Shown here: in pieces, positions 6,921 to 17,991 of the stretch
How positions within the stretch are numbered: position 1 is the first letter of the stretch
How the letters are laid out: each line of letters begins with the position of its first letter
Source: a virus
Virus record (IMG/VR): IMGVR_UViG_3300030098_004171
Location: 1 to 46,406 of that record
Length of the DNA stretch: 46,406 nucleotides
Direction: 5' to 3' (one strand)
The notes under the pieces: generated by a model
Told to the model about the DNA's origin: nothing
Database searches by the model: none
What the model saw: only the letters and a program-made list of their open reading frames with translations
Translations under genes and position numbers: made by a program

Positions 6921-9900
6921 GTGATGTAATTGAAAGAGTACGCAAAAAGTATCCTGAGTACGATAAAGTAAGTGATGAAGAGTTAACTTATCGTGTAGGT
7001 AAAAAGTATCCAGAATACTTAAAGCGCGATCCTCAATTCAATGAGGATTTTAAAAACATAGACCGTCGTGTTCGTAAGATTCAGTTGGAGCATGAGATGC
7101 GGGAAGTGCGCAAGCAGGGTTTGCGTCAAGATTTAGCAATTGACTTACAGTTTCCAGAACCGACTGAAGAGGGGAATGCCTTATCACAACTTGGCTACGG
7201 TCTTTACGGTGGGTTAGTGAGGGGTGCCGAGGGTATGTACAAAATAGCTGAGTCTGGTGAGCGTGCGCTGGGGAACGAGCGGAGGGCTAATTTCTGGAAG
7301 CAAATGGCAGCGGAACGCGGAGAAATTGCTGCTGACATTGATACAGTAGCCAGAGCGACAAAAGGTGCGCCTTTTGCTAGATCGCTTGGGCAGGGTATAA
7401 CGAGTTTGGCTCCGACATTGGTAGCGGCACCAACCGGCCCGTGGGGTATGGCAATCGCAGCGGGAGCGCAGTCTTATGGTCAAGGATTGGCCGATGCCGA
7501 GCGTGCGTACAAAGCGCAAGGACTGTCAGATGAAGAGGCATTTAAGAAAGCGCAAGGCCCCGCGTTATTTCAAGGTTTGGGAACGGCATTAATCACTCGC
7601 GGCTTTATGAAAGCCGGGGGTGGTTTTGAGGAAGCACTTTTGATGAGTGCTGTTGGCCGCGCCACTTTTAAGGAGATAGCCAAAGGTGTTTTCAAGCATG
7701 GAGGTTTGGAGGCAACGGAAGAATCATGGAACCAATTGTATGATTCTATTGTTCGTAAAGCTACCTATCAGCCAGACCTTACTTTTGAAGAGGCAATCGA
7801 GCAGATCGGTGAAGCGGGAGAGATTGGCGGCATACTGGGTGCCAGTATGTATGGTGTTCGCCAAATTGATGCTGCGCGGCAAGGTAAAGCGGCAGCAGCA
7901 GCAGAAAGTGAGGTAATAAAAACAATTTCCGATGCGGAAGCATTGGAGCGATCAATGCCAGCAGGATTTGCTGGTGAGCCAGAGGCAACGCTTGATACAC
8001 CGAAATGGAAGGAAGCAGGAACGAGTTTACTTGAAGGGGTGCCGGTGCCAGAGAAGTTGGGCAAGGGCGAAACCTTTACTGTTAAATTTAAGAATGAAAG
8101 TGGGCAGGACGGAGTTATTGAGTTTGGCGATCAAGCTACGCGATTGACGATCGAGCGTGGATTAGCTGCGTCTGGTGCCAAGGAAATTACGGAGGTAAAC
8201 CAGTTTACGCCGCCGACAGAAGAAGAAGCTAAAGCAGCAGAACCAGCACCGGAGCCTGCCCCGGTAGCGGAACCAGAACCGGAGCCTGTCCCGGCAGCGG
8301 AACCAGAACCGGAGCCTGCGCCAGTAGCAGAACCGGAACCGGAGCCTGCCCCGGTACCGGAAACCCAAGAAGAGGTGGAAGATGATTATGAGCTTACTCC
8401 GGAAGAAGCGGCGTTGGAGGCTGAAGCGTATGCGGATGAGGTTGCGCAGGATGTTGAGCCTGAGCCTGTTAAAGAGGAAACGGCTTTTGAAAGATTTGAA
8501 AGAGGATCAAGAAACAACATTGAGAAAGCAGGGGACGATCCAGCCCGCAAGGCGCAAGCAGCATTCGTAGTTAGAGAAAGCTGGAAGTTTGAAAATACTA
8601 CTCAAGAATTTCAGGATTACGTTAACGGCATAATAGAACAAGCGGAGAATCTTGGTCTCGAAATTAGGGATGCGTTTGGCGAGAAATGGGTAGAAGGAAT
8701 TGTTGCTGAAGCTGAATTTGTACCAGCGTCAGAAAAAGATGAGCATCTGCGCCTTGAGGACGGCGAACACAGAGTTGTTAAAAGAGTCTTTAGGCCTGCA
8801 ATATTTCAGGATGGTAAGTTAATGGGGGGTAGTTTACTGCCTTATTACGAGGTGATAGTATTTGGGCCGAAAGCGCAACCAGAAGAAGATAAAATTTCAG
8901 AAGAAGAGACTGATGAGCGAATTGAAGATGATGGATCTCCCGTGGTGGAGCAGCAGGCTGGAACATCTGAAGGAGATGGAACCGGAGCTACTGAAGCACC
9001 TTTGGGAGAGCAACAAACTGACGGAACACCTCGACCAGACGACGAGGCGAGCGCAAGACCTGTATCAGACACTCCAGAACAGGGGGCAACGGTCGAACGA
9101 GGCGAGGGAGATCGTCCAAGCGGAGATCGTGAGTCCCGATCCGGAGAGGGACGAGATCGAGCCACTACCGGAGAACCTACTGCGTCAGATCGAGGCGTGG
9201 GAGGACAACCTGAGCAGTTAAACAACTACGTTATTCCGGAAGGAGAAGAAACATCTCCAACGGGTAAGGTTTCCAAGGCGCGGGCCAACATTAAAGCAAT
9301 CAAATTGCTCAAGCAACTTGAGCAGGAGAACCGCGCAGCGACAAGTGATGAGCAAAAGGTTTTAGCGCAGTATTCCGGATGGGGGCCAATCCAAGAAGCG
9401 TTTTCCACAAAAGGAGTAACCGGGGAGAGCGATAGTTGGAACAGGCAATGGAAACCCATTTATAAGGAGTTAATTGAATTACTTGATAACAATGAATACA
9501 AGGCAGCGCGAAACTCTCTTTTAAATGCACACTACACATCCACCAAGGTCATAGGTGAAATGTGGAAGGGGTTGCGTCACCTTGGTTTTAAGGGAGGGCG
9601 TGTGCTTGAGCCTAGTGCTGGGGTGGGGCATTTCTTTGGGATGATGCCGCAGGACATGGCATCTAATTCTAGGTTGTGGGGTGTTGAACTGGATTCAATT
9701 TCTGCGCGTATCCTTAAAAAGTTGTATCCCAATGCGCAGACCTTTGAGGGAGGGTTTCAAGATGCAAACATCAAGAACAACTCAATGGACTTGGTGATTG
9801 GAAACGTGCCGTTTGCCAAGGAGGGTGTTCAAGACAGTCGTTATCCGGATTTCAGTTTGCATAATTACTTCTTTGCCCGATCGGTTGACGCTTTGAAGCC

Positions 9901-12900
9901 GGGAGGGTTGATGGTTGCGATTACTTCTGAATCAACAATGGATGCTCCAATATCCAAAGAGGCTAGGGAGTACATTGCTGAACGTGCTGATTTGGTTGGG
10001 GCAATACGCTTGCCTAACACGGCATTTAAGGAGAATGCGCAGACGGAGGTAACAACTGACATACTGGTGTTTCGTAAGAAAACGGGTCAGCAATTTAAGC
10101 AGGCGAACGATTTTATTGATCTTGTCATGGTTAAGACGCAGGACGGTACCAATAAAGATTTTCCCGTTAACGAATACTATGCCAAGAAGCCAGAGATGTT
10201 GCTGGGACGCTTGAGCCTTGAAGGGAAACTGTATGGCAGGCCGGGGGATCAGCGTGCCTTGTTGCCGTTTGAACAGGAACCAGAACTTCCTCCGTTAATT
10301 GAAGAGGCATTTCAGAAGATGCCAAGGGCAGTAGTTGCGGAAGAGACTCACTCATACGAGAATGAAACTGAATTTGTTGAAGCAGACAAGGAAGTGGTTG
10401 GTCGAATTGGTGCCTTGGTGCAAGTACCGGATGCAAAGAATCCAAAATTAACACACTTAAAAATCCAAGGTGAAAACACTTTGTTGGATTTGCCAAAAGA
10501 CGCATACAAGAACTCGGCACAGTTAAAGAGGTTGAATGATTATGTTGTTCTTAAAAATGCGGCACAAGCGATGGTCAGGGGTGAGCTTGATCCGGAGAAA
10601 ACCACAGAGGAGCTTGATGTTTTAAGAAAGAATTTAAATGCGGAGTACGATAAATACTTTAAAAAGCATGGATCGGTTAATGGCAGGAAGAGTGCGTTTA
10701 TTTGGCAAGTAGACGTTGATTTCCAGCAAGTTGCTGGGCTTGAAGATGTTCGCACCGAGTTTGTGGAGCAGACAAAGGATGGTGTAACGAAGGTTGTGAG
10801 CAATGATGTGGTTAAGAAGATGCCAATCTTTGAAAAGCGCACCAATTTCCCGCGCAAAGCCCCGGTTACGGCTGAAACTCCCGCTGACGCTTTAACAATC
10901 AGCATGAGCTACAAGAATCATGTTGATGAAAATTATGTCGGGCAACTGCTGAATACGACACCGGAAGGTGCGCGGGCGAAGTTGTTGGAAGAGGAATTGG
11001 TGTTTGAAAATCCCATAAGTGGATTATTGGAAACTCCTAGTGAATATCTTTCTGGCAACGTAAAGCGTAAATTACGGGAGGTGCAGGCGGCAGTTGAGTC
11101 GCAACCGGAACTGGCGCGAAATGTAACTGCTCTTACCGAGGTGCAACCGGAACCTATTCCGGTTGAGCAAATTGGGTTTAGGTTAGGCAGCACATGGATC
11201 GATCCAATGATCGTAAGTCGGTTTTTGCGTGAGGTGTTGGATGTGTCTGGTGATGCCCATTACATTAAGGAAACAGGAAAATGGCGTTTAAACATATTTA
11301 ACCGGTATAGTGAAACGAACCAGAAGGTTTATGGTTTTTCAGAAGGGGGATTAGATGGTGCGGAATTAGTTCAGTATGCTTTAAATCTGAAAGAACCAAC
11401 TGTTTACGATCCTCCTGCCGATGGGAAGAAAGGCAGGGGTACAAAGAATGCGCAGAAAACCATTCAAGCTGCGCAAAAGATACAAGACATTCAAGCTGCC
11501 TTTAAGGAGTGGGCGTTAAAGGATCGCGAAGCAGCAAAGAGTATTTTTGAAACCTACAATGAAAATTACAACGGAACACGTTTACGTGAGTACGATGAAC
11601 CAGATTTTGATTATTACCCCGGTGCAACAACGGAATTGCAGTTACGTCCGCACCAGAAGCGTGCTGTAAGTCGGATTTTGCAGGGTAGCACATTGCTGGC
11701 TCATTCTGTTGGCACGGGCAAAACCTTCATTATGGCTACTGCTGCAATGGAGATGAAGCGACTTGGAATGGCAAATAAGCCGATGATCGTTACATTAAAT
11801 GCTGCCCTCGATCAGTTTACCAAAGAGTTTAAGCAACTCTATCCAGCGGCAAACATAATGATGCCAAACAGCAAGCAAAGAGATGCAAAGAATCGGCAGC
11901 GTACAATGGCACAGATTGCCACGGGTAACTGGGATGCTGTTATCATTCCGCAGTCTTTTCTGGATATGCTTCCTGACGATCCAAAACGGGAAGCGGAATA
12001 CTTGGAAAAGGAATTGGTCAATCTAGCCACGGCAAGAATCAAAGCCGCACAGGAGGAAGGTAAATCCTCTCCAAAAGTGAAAGACTTGGTAAAAGCAGAG
12101 CAGCAATTAGAAGCAAAAATTAAAGATTTAAAATCGTTAAAAATTAAAGATCGAGGAATGACGTTTGAGGAAACTGGTGTTGATGCGTTGCTTGTTGATG
12201 AAGCCCATCGATACAAGAAACTCCAGTTCCAGACTCAAATGGGCAACATTAAGGGGATAGATAGAAGCGCAAGTAAACGTGGCTTGTCCATGTTGATGAA
12301 AACGCGATGGGTGCAGGAAAACAATGACGGTAAAAATGTTGTTATGGCAACCGGCACGCCAATATCCAACACGGTGGCTGAAGCGTGGAACTTCATGCGA
12401 TATATCAATCCCAAGATGTTAAAAGAATATGGGATGGAAAACTTTGACAGTTTTGCGTCTTTATTTGGGGATACGGTGTCAGGCATGGAGTTGACCGCTG
12501 GAGGCACATGGAAAGTGGTGCAACGATTTGCCAAGTACACGAACGGGCCTGAGTTGATTGCTGCGTTTAGGACGATCGCAGACGTTATCACACAGGAAGA
12601 GGTGCCGGGGTTGAATTTGCCGCCATTAAAAGGGGGGGAGCCTACGAACATCATTGTGCCTCAAACAGATGGTGTTGCGGAAGAGATTGCAGACATTCGG
12701 CTTCAGTTGGAGAAGTTTGAAAAGATGTCTGGTCAGGAAAAGAAAGATAACAGTCATATTCCGCTTGTCTCGTTTACGAGGGCAAAGAAGGCGGCGATTG
12801 ACATAAGGTTAATCAATCCGCTTGCAGAGGATGAGCCAGATTCAAAGGTAAACAGGGCAGTAGATAAGATTCTTGAGATTTACCATGCTGAAGAGGCGAA

Positions 12901-15900
12901 TAAAGGCACGCAGCTTGTTTTTTCTGATGTTTACCAAAGTCATGTAGAGGGATTAACAGAGAAGGAGCAGTTTAATGTCTATGATGATTTAAAAAGTAAA
13001 CTGGTTGCTGCTGGGGTGCCTGAAAACAGTATTGCCACGCTTGGGCCAAAGATAACTGAAGGGCAAAAGAAAATCATAGGTGAAGGCATAAAATCTGGAG
13101 AGATACGAATTGCGATAGGTTCAACTGAAAAGTTGGGGACAGCTTTAAATATGCAGGATCGGATGGCAGCGTTGCATCATTTGGACGCACCGCCGCGCCC
13201 GATGGATATTGAGCAAAGGAATGGACGTATTTTGCGGCAGGGTAATCTTTATGGTGAAAGAGATGAAAACCAAAACTTAAAGTACGGTGGGATTGAGATT
13301 GTTACCTATGGCATGGAGAACACATTGGATTCAGCCATGTTTCAAAAGTTAGCCACCAAGCAAAAGTTCATTAATCAGATATTGCGTGGGGATTTGCAAG
13401 GCAGGGATTTTGAGGATGCCGCCAATGAAACTAGCCTAACATTTGAGGAACAGATGGCAGCGTTTAGTGGTGATCCTGCTGCGATGCAACGTGTTGCTTT
13501 GGATCACGAAATACGATCGCTAGAAGCGTCCAGAAACACATTCGTAAGAAGTAAGCGTGAGGCTAGGGAAACACTAAATGAATTAGTTGAAGAAAAGATA
13601 CCGCTACTGGAGAGGCAGATAGAGGAAGCGAAAGAGATCGCTGAAAAGATGCCATCGAGCGTTGAGGAAATTGATGGGTTAGGTCGCGTCACAACTGATC
13701 CTAAAAAGTTTTCAAAGGAATTTGATAGAATAATTGCAGCAGCACTTGTTGATGCGCACGAATCAGCTAGAAAGAAGGGGTACACCATTAAGTCTGCTCA
13801 TTTTACCAAGGGGCCGACATTGCAGATCAATGGTTTTGAAGTGACAACTTCAGTAAAAGGCACATGGGATGGTAAAAACAATGATTGGGTAAAAGACACA
13901 ACGCCGCAGCTTCAATGGAGGTTTACGCATAAATTACTGGAAAACACGATTGGAGCAGCAACTACGGGTGTTGGTTTGTTGAGTAGTTTAAACGGCAAAA
14001 TAAAGCCTATTGAAAATTTGCCAGCAATTAAGGAGGCGGCACTTGAAAGGGCTAAACGTGACAAGGTGGCGTTGGAGGATACGGTAGACAAAGAATGGCC
14101 CAAGCAGGCTGAGTACGATAAAGCGCAAGGTGATCTCGCTCGATTGGATGAAGAGTTAAGGAAAAGAGGTGAAGACCAGCAAGAAATTAATGATGCGGTA
14201 GATCGAGGGAATGAGGCATTGGATCAAGAAGAGAAACCCAAGGGTATGCAAATCAAACCCCGCCCAGGTGGTGGGCAAGGAGGTTTCATTCGTTTGGATG
14301 TGATTCGTGATCTTGGCATCAAGGGTAAGGATTTATTTAAGAAAGGTTTCACCGTTTTTGCTGGTTGGGCCAAGGCGATGAAAAGTGTGTTTGGAGATCG
14401 TGTTGGCAAGTATCTCGATAAAGTTTGGAACAGGATAAAGCGCGATGAATTTGCCGATGAAAACAATTTGAGTCCGGATGGAGTTGCGGCAAAGCATCGG
14501 ATCGAGGGAACTGAAAAGGTTGATGAAGAGAAAAAGCCAAACTACGCGACCCCGTTAAAAACCAGACTGTTGGAACCGTTTCGCAGGCAATCCACCAAGA
14601 TTGTCTACTACGGTAGCGAGCAACTCCTGCGTGAGAAGCAGGGTTTGGAAATGATGGGGATGTACCAAGCTGCCGCCATTAAGCAGCAGGCAGACACTTT
14701 GGAGAAGAAGCTATGGGAAAGTCGCCCCGATGAATCCGGATGGTCGCTACCTGACTTTTTGCGCAAGGGAGCGTGGGCATCGAGGATCAAGGAGTTTAAG
14801 GGTAAAGCGTTGCCTCTGGCGGCACATCTAAACGTCACGGGCATTGATGAGGATAAGAAATTCATTTTCACGGACTTTGAAATGCGTGCCGGGATAATGA
14901 GTGCCAAGCAGTTTAAAAAGGGGGAGCATAATGTTGGCGATGTAATCATGGTTAAAAACCCGTTGACCGGTGAGCAGGATCAACTGGTTATTGATAATTT
15001 CATTGAGACTAGAGACGGGAGGCGCGGTTATCAGTTGTTGCGTGAAATGCCTGCTGATTTGCAGGAGGAACTCTACAATCACTACACGCAAGTCGAGTAT
15101 CCGGAGTTTGCGTGGTTTATCGATACGTTCATTGATCCCGGCTTGAAGGATGTGAGGCAGGAAGTGGCAGGCGTCGAGGTGCCGGTGTTCAACCGTTTTT
15201 CTTTAGCCTCAATGCTGGCTGAAGGCACGGGAGAGTTTAATGCCATTGATGCGTACACGCCCGATGTGGTTGTGTCGCGTAGTTTATGGGGTGCGGCGCG
15301 GCAGGCATTAAGACTGCGATCCGGAGTGCGATCTGCCGGGAGACGGTACAAGACGGGTAAATCACGGGAAGAGGGCAAGGTGCTTGATCTGTTAAGTGGT
15401 TTTAATGTGCGTGCCTTGCAAGCTGCGCAGGAAAAGTCGCGTAAACGGTGGTTAAAGTCGGTAGTGGAAAACGCTCGATCTTTTAAAGGTGAAACGCCAC
15501 CGGAAGGTTATGTAGACCTTGAGTCGGGCCTGACGGAGATTTGGAAGGCGATCAAGGCAGTCCGAGGGTGGAATATGCCGGTCGATCCAAAGACCGGTGA
15601 GCGAGTGTTTCCGGAGACGGAGGATCGTTTGCAGGAGAAACTCGATAAAGAGGCATTTGAAGCCTTTAAGAAGGAAGCGTTTAAACTGGCAGGAGGCAAG
15701 AAAGCGATTCCGAAACCGTTGATGGATGCTTTAGTGAAGCAGTACGCGCAACAGCAATCGCCTCACGCGATTTTAAAGGTAATGGGGTATCTGCTTCGGC
15801 AGTCGAAAGGATTGTTCCTGTTCGATCCTGTTACGGTTGTGGGTAACTTGGGTGCTAATGAGTTTTTTGCTTTGGAAGCTGAATTTCATGCCGTCACCAG

Positions 15901-17608
15901 CGGGATGATAAAGGCAATGTCAGGAGACTTGCAGGGGGCAGGGCAGAAATTGAGATTTGCCCGTAATCTTTTCGCGGGTCAGTTAATCAATAGATTTATT
16001 GGGGCGAGAAAATATCTTCCCGGTAGAATCGGTAAAAACAGTCATTACTTGGACGCGATCCAGACGGTGTTACCGGATGAACTGTTTGCTGATTCCACGC
16101 GGTTATCTGATTTCAATGTCAGGTTTGACCAGAAATGGCATGAAATGTTGAGGCAGGGTGAATTAGCCGGTGCTGCCTTGCAGATGATTCAATACGGCAA
16201 CATCGATGTTCGGGCTAAACAACGTGTAGCCTACGCGATGCTTAAAGCCTCGGCAGTTACCAAGGGCAGGGCAAAGAAACTCCGTGGGCGCGATTTACGG
16301 GCCTATGTGACGGAGTACATGAAGAACCCGCCCGTGCAGGACAGATTGCAGGCAGTCAATGCTGCGCAGTTTGAAATGTTAAACTACGCAGATTCTCCCG
16401 ATGCAATTAACAAGTTGGTCACGAATGATTTTGGTGCATTGATCTCTGCGTTTCCCCGTTTTGGTGCTGCTTTTATGGCCAAGCAAAAGGATCGATTATC
16501 CGCGCTTAAACTGTTCATGGGCAAAGTGCCAAAGGGTCAAAGGGCAGATGCTTTTGCAGATATTTTAACGGTGGGAATGTTTGGGCTTGGTGGAAGTGGT
16601 GCCGTTGTGATGGCACTACGAGCTTTACTAGGTGATGAAGAGGAGGATGATCCTCGATCATATATTGGATCAGCAACCAAGATCGTGGATAAAGGTTACG
16701 GGCCTGAGCGTGAACGGTTTGAACCAGAACTCATAACTGCTAATCGTATGAATCTGTCCTACTGGGCTAGGTTGGCAGGGATCGATGATGGGGATGATAC
16801 CGATTTTTGGATGCGAACGAGGCAATATCCTGCCATCGGAATGGCCGGTGCTTTAATCATGGGCTGGAATGACGCAAAGCGTTACGGGGCTGATGTAGGT
16901 TTGCAAACATGGGGTCAAATGGTTGGGGAACTTGGGGGTGAGTTTATTTCGTTTGGAGCAGGAGTGCGTGTTCCAATTAAAGGAATTATGGATTGGCAAT
17001 CGGGTTTTGATCGACCGGTAGCGACTCCGGTTGATCCGTTTGCTGGATCGGTGCCGTTTTCTTTTTACATCACGGACGAATTCATGGGGGCGTTTATTCC
17101 CGGTCAACGGCAGTTTGACAGATTGGTAGCTTACGTTGATCCAATTTATCGCAGGCCAACGAGATCGAAGGAACTTGGGTATGATCCCGGCGTGATCGAA
17201 GCGTTTCGCGCAAGTCATTTCACCGGGCTTTTAGATCGGATCGCAGTACAGCAGGGGTTGATTGATCCGTTGCCGCCAAAGGGTGCCGTCGAAACCGTGA
17301 GTAAGTTTCCTAGTTTTAATTTGGATTTTAACTCACGAAAGCGTGCTGAATTGTTTGAAGAATCACGAAGGAGTCAAACTACACGCGATTACACGAAGTT
17401 TACCAAGCGGCAAGATCGGTATGGGGATGAATATCTAACGCAGCAGAATTTAAATGCGTTTATTCCGGAAGAAAACATTAGACGTATGCCGTGGGAAACG
17501 CAGGCATCGAGTTTAGGTGGCTTTAACATTCGACCGTATCCGCGCTCGGAGATCGAAGAGGCATTGAAGTCGAAACAATTGCCGGTGCGGCCAAGTTTAC
17601 TTCGATAA
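6917..17608 (+). CDS. Giant polyvalent protein: DarB-like N6-adenine methylase + SNF2 helicase fused to ejection-protein regions
   Basis: A 3563-residue protein, 23% of the genome. Residues 1-50 carry the RKKYPEYDKVSDEELTYRV type of motif found at the start of phage ejection proteins. Gly/Ala-rich hydrophobic stretches lie at about 160-235, a PEPEP proline repeat at about 440-485, and acidic linkers to about 770. The methylase core has VLEPSAGVGHFF (896) and GNVPF (963-966 NVPF), followed by GAIRLPN. The helicase has GTGKT (1599-1603), DEAH (1761-1764), ATGTP (1811-1815) and QRNGRILRQG (2100-2109). The C-terminal 1100 residues resemble large polyvalent protein domains, for example near 2459-2495 and 2957-2985, with a hydrophobic segment near 3217-3240. 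In phage P1, DarB is packaged and injected to protect DNA from type I restriction. That function here is inference from architecture and neighbours. Confidence 0.85.
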   Translation: MSDVIERVRKKYPEYDKVSDEELTYRVGKKYPEYLKRDPQFNEDFKNIDRRVRKIQLEHEMREVRKQGLRQDLAIDLQFPEPTEEGNALSQLGYGLYGGLVRGAEGMYKIAESGERALGNERRANFWKQMAAERGEIAADIDTVARATKGAPFARSLGQGITSLAPTLVAAPTGPWGMAIAAGAQSYGQGLADAERAYKAQGLSDEEAFKKAQGPALFQGLGTALITRGFMKAGGGFEEALLMSAVGRATFKEIAKGVFKHGGLEATEESWNQLYDSIVRKATYQPDLTFEEAIEQIGEAGEIGGILGASMYGVRQIDAARQGKAAAAAESEVIKTISDAEALERSMPAGFAGEPEATLDTPKWKEAGTSLLEGVPVPEKLGKGETFTVKFKNESGQDGVIEFGDQATRLTIERGLAASGAKEITEVNQFTPPTEEEAKAAEPAPEPAPVAEPEPEPVPAAEPEPEPAPVAEPEPEPAPVPETQEEVEDDYELTPEEAALEAEAYADEVAQDVEPEPVKEETAFERFERGSRNNIEKAGDDPARKAQAAFVVRESWKFENTTQEFQDYVNGIIEQAENLGLEIRDAFGEKWVEGIVAEAEFVPASEKDEHLRLEDGEHRVVKRVFRPAIFQDGKLMGGSLLPYYEVIVFGPKAQPEEDKISEEETDERIEDDGSPVVEQQAGTSEGDGTGATEAPLGEQQTDGTPRPDDEASARPVSDTPEQGATVERGEGDRPSGDRESRSGEGRDRATTGEPTASDRGVGGQPEQLNNYVIPEGEETSPTGKVSKARANIKAIKLLKQLEQENRAATSDEQKVLAQYSGWGPIQEAFSTKGVTGESDSWNRQWKPIYKELIELLDNNEYKAARNSLLNAHYTSTKVIGEMWKGLRHLGFKGGRVLEPSAGVGHFFGMMPQDMASNSRLWGVELDSISARILKKLYPNAQTFEGGFQDANIKNNSMDLVIGNVPFAKEGVQDSRYPDFSLHNYFFARSVDALKPGGLMVAITSESTMDAPISKEAREYIAERADLVGAIRLPNTAFKENAQTEVTTDILVFRKKTGQQFKQANDFIDLVMVKTQDGTNKDFPVNEYYAKKPEMLLGRLSLEGKLYGRPGDQRALLPFEQEPELPPLIEEAFQKMPRAVVAEETHSYENETEFVEADKEVVGRIGALVQVPDAKNPKLTHLKIQGENTLLDLPKDAYKNSAQLKRLNDYVVLKNAAQAMVRGELDPEKTTEELDVLRKNLNAEYDKYFKKHGSVNGRKSAFIWQVDVDFQQVAGLEDVRTEFVEQTKDGVTKVVSNDVVKKMPIFEKRTNFPRKAPVTAETPADALTISMSYKNHVDENYVGQLLNTTPEGARAKLLEEELVFENPISGLLETPSEYLSGNVKRKLREVQAAVESQPELARNVTALTEVQPEPIPVEQIGFRLGSTWIDPMIVSRFLREVLDVSGDAHYIKETGKWRLNIFNRYSETNQKVYGFSEGGLDGAELVQYALNLKEPTVYDPPADGKKGRGTKNAQKTIQAAQKIQDIQAAFKEWALKDREAAKSIFETYNENYNGTRLREYDEPDFDYYPGATTELQLRPHQKRAVSRILQGSTLLAHSVGTGKTFIMATAAMEMKRLGMANKPMIVTLNAALDQFTKEFKQLYPAANIMMPNSKQRDAKNRQRTMAQIATGNWDAVIIPQSFLDMLPDDPKREAEYLEKELVNLATARIKAAQEEGKSSPKVKDLVKAEQQLEAKIKDLKSLKIKDRGMTFEETGVDALLVDEAHRYKKLQFQTQMGNIKGIDRSASKRGLSMLMKTRWVQENNDGKNVVMATGTPISNTVAEAWNFMRYINPKMLKEYGMENFDSFASLFGDTVSGMELTAGGTWKVVQRFAKYTNGPELIAAFRTIADVITQEEVPGLNLPPLKGGEPTNIIVPQTDGVAEEIADIRLQLEKFEKMSGQEKKDNSHIPLVSFTRAKKAAIDIRLINPLAEDEPDSKVNRAVDKILEIYHAEEANKGTQLVFSDVYQSHVEGLTEKEQFNVYDDLKSKLVAAGVPENSIATLGPKITEGQKKIIGEGIKSGEIRIAIGSTEKLGTALNMQDRMAALHHLDAPPRPMDIEQRNGRILRQGNLYGERDENQNLKYGGIEIVTYGMENTLDSAMFQKLATKQKFINQILRGDLQGRDFEDAANETSLTFEEQMAAFSGDPAAMQRVALDHEIRSLEASRNTFVRSKREARETLNELVEEKIPLLERQIEEAKEIAEKMPSSVEEIDGLGRVTTDPKKFSKEFDRIIAAALVDAHESARKKGYTIKSAHFTKGPTLQINGFEVTTSVKGTWDGKNNDWVKDTTPQLQWRFTHKLLENTIGAATTGVGLLSSLNGKIKPIENLPAIKEAALERAKRDKVALEDTVDKEWPKQAEYDKAQGDLARLDEELRKRGEDQQEINDAVDRGNEALDQEEKPKGMQIKPRPGGGQGGFIRLDVIRDLGIKGKDLFKKGFTVFAGWAKAMKSVFGDRVGKYLDKVWNRIKRDEFADENNLSPDGVAAKHRIEGTEKVDEEKKPNYATPLKTRLLEPFRRQSTKIVYYGSEQLLREKQGLEMMGMYQAAAIKQQADTLEKKLWESRPDESGWSLPDFLRKGAWASRIKEFKGKALPLAAHLNVTGIDEDKKFIFTDFEMRAGIMSAKQFKKGEHNVGDVIMVKNPLTGEQDQLVIDNFIETRDGRRGYQLLREMPADLQEELYNHYTQVEYPEFAWFIDTFIDPGLKDVRQEVAGVEVPVFNRFSLASMLAEGTGEFNAIDAYTPDVVVSRSLWGAARQALRLRSGVRSAGRRYKTGKSREEGKVLDLLSGFNVRALQAAQEKSRKRWLKSVVENARSFKGETPPEGYVDLESGLTEIWKAIKAVRGWNMPVDPKTGERVFPETEDRLQEKLDKEAFEAFKKEAFKLAGGKKAIPKPLMDALVKQYAQQQSPHAILKVMGYLLRQSKGLFLFDPVTVVGNLGANEFFALEAEFHAVTSGMIKAMSGDLQGAGQKLRFARNLFAGQLINRFIGARKYLPGRIGKNSHYLDAIQTVLPDELFADSTRLSDFNVRFDQKWHEMLRQGELAGAALQMIQYGNIDVRAKQRVAYAMLKASAVTKGRAKKLRGRDLRAYVTEYMKNPPVQDRLQAVNAAQFEMLNYADSPDAINKLVTNDFGALISAFPRFGAAFMAKQKDRLSALKLFMGKVPKGQRADAFADILTVGMFGLGGSGAVVMALRALLGDEEEDDPRSYIGSATKIVDKGYGPERERFEPELITANRMNLSYWARLAGIDDGDDTDFWMRTRQYPAIGMAGALIMGWNDAKRYGADVGLQTWGQMVGELGGEFISFGAGVRVPIKGIMDWQSGFDRPVATPVDPFAGSVPFSFYITDEFMGAFIPGQRQFDRLVAYVDPIYRRPTRSKELGYDPGVIEAFRASHFTGLLDRIAVQQGLIDPLPPKGAVETVSKFPSFNLDFNSRKRAELFEESRRSQTTRDYTKFTKRQDRYGDEYLTQQNLNAFIPEENIRRMPWETQASSLGGFNIRPYPRSEIEEALKSKQLPVRPSLLR

Positions 17609-17613
17609 GATAG

Positions 17614-17642
17614 TTGACAGAGTTACTGTCCTGCGGTTTGAT
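17614..17642 (+). promoter_or_regulatory. Candidate sigma70-type promoter for tRNA-Tyr
   Basis: A perfect TTGACA (17614-17619) is followed after 17 bases by TTTGAT (17637-17642), four of six matches to the -10 consensus. Transcription would start about 10 bases before the tRNA at 17660. It lies just after the stop codon of the giant gene. Confidence 0.45.
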
Positions 17643-17659
17643 GCCCGCCCTTCGATCTC

Positions 17660-17744
<85 letters not shown>

Positions 17745-17747
17745 TTT

Positions 17748-17942
17748 TCAAAGGGATTTTGCGTTACGGTGCGCTTTAAACTCATCTACGGCCTCAAGCA
17801 TGGCAGTTTCGACTTCTGCAGCACTTTTTAATTTAAGTTTTCGCTCAATGCACCTCGTTAAAATTTGCTGCTCGTCCAAATCAACAAATTCTGAAGCTAA
17901 TTGAAGCGAACGGTTTGCAAGCGTTTCAATTTGGTTGTTCAT
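17748..17942 (-). CDS. Small hypothetical protein in lysogeny region
   Basis: Minus-strand protein of 64 residues ending four bases from the tRNA. It is helical and charged (LASEFVDLDEQQILTRCIERKLKL), possibly a small DNA-binding or regulatory protein, but no family is recognised. The upstream side contains an 18-bp perfect palindrome at 17992-18009 that could control it. No clear Shine-Dalgarno precedes its ATG. Confidence 0.45.
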   Translation of the reverse strand: MNNQIETLANRSLQLASEFVDLDEQQILTRCIERKLKLKSAAEVETAMLEAVDEFKAHRNAKSL

Positions 17943-17991
17943 ACGGTTAAGGTAGAGGGGTTTTGTAATGCAAAATCTTTACGGTCAACAA

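Noticed and set aside
8845-9225. Minus-strand frame of 126 codons inside the giant gene
   Set aside because: It mirrors a low-complexity acidic coding region of the plus-strand gene and has Ser/Pro-rich artefact composition.
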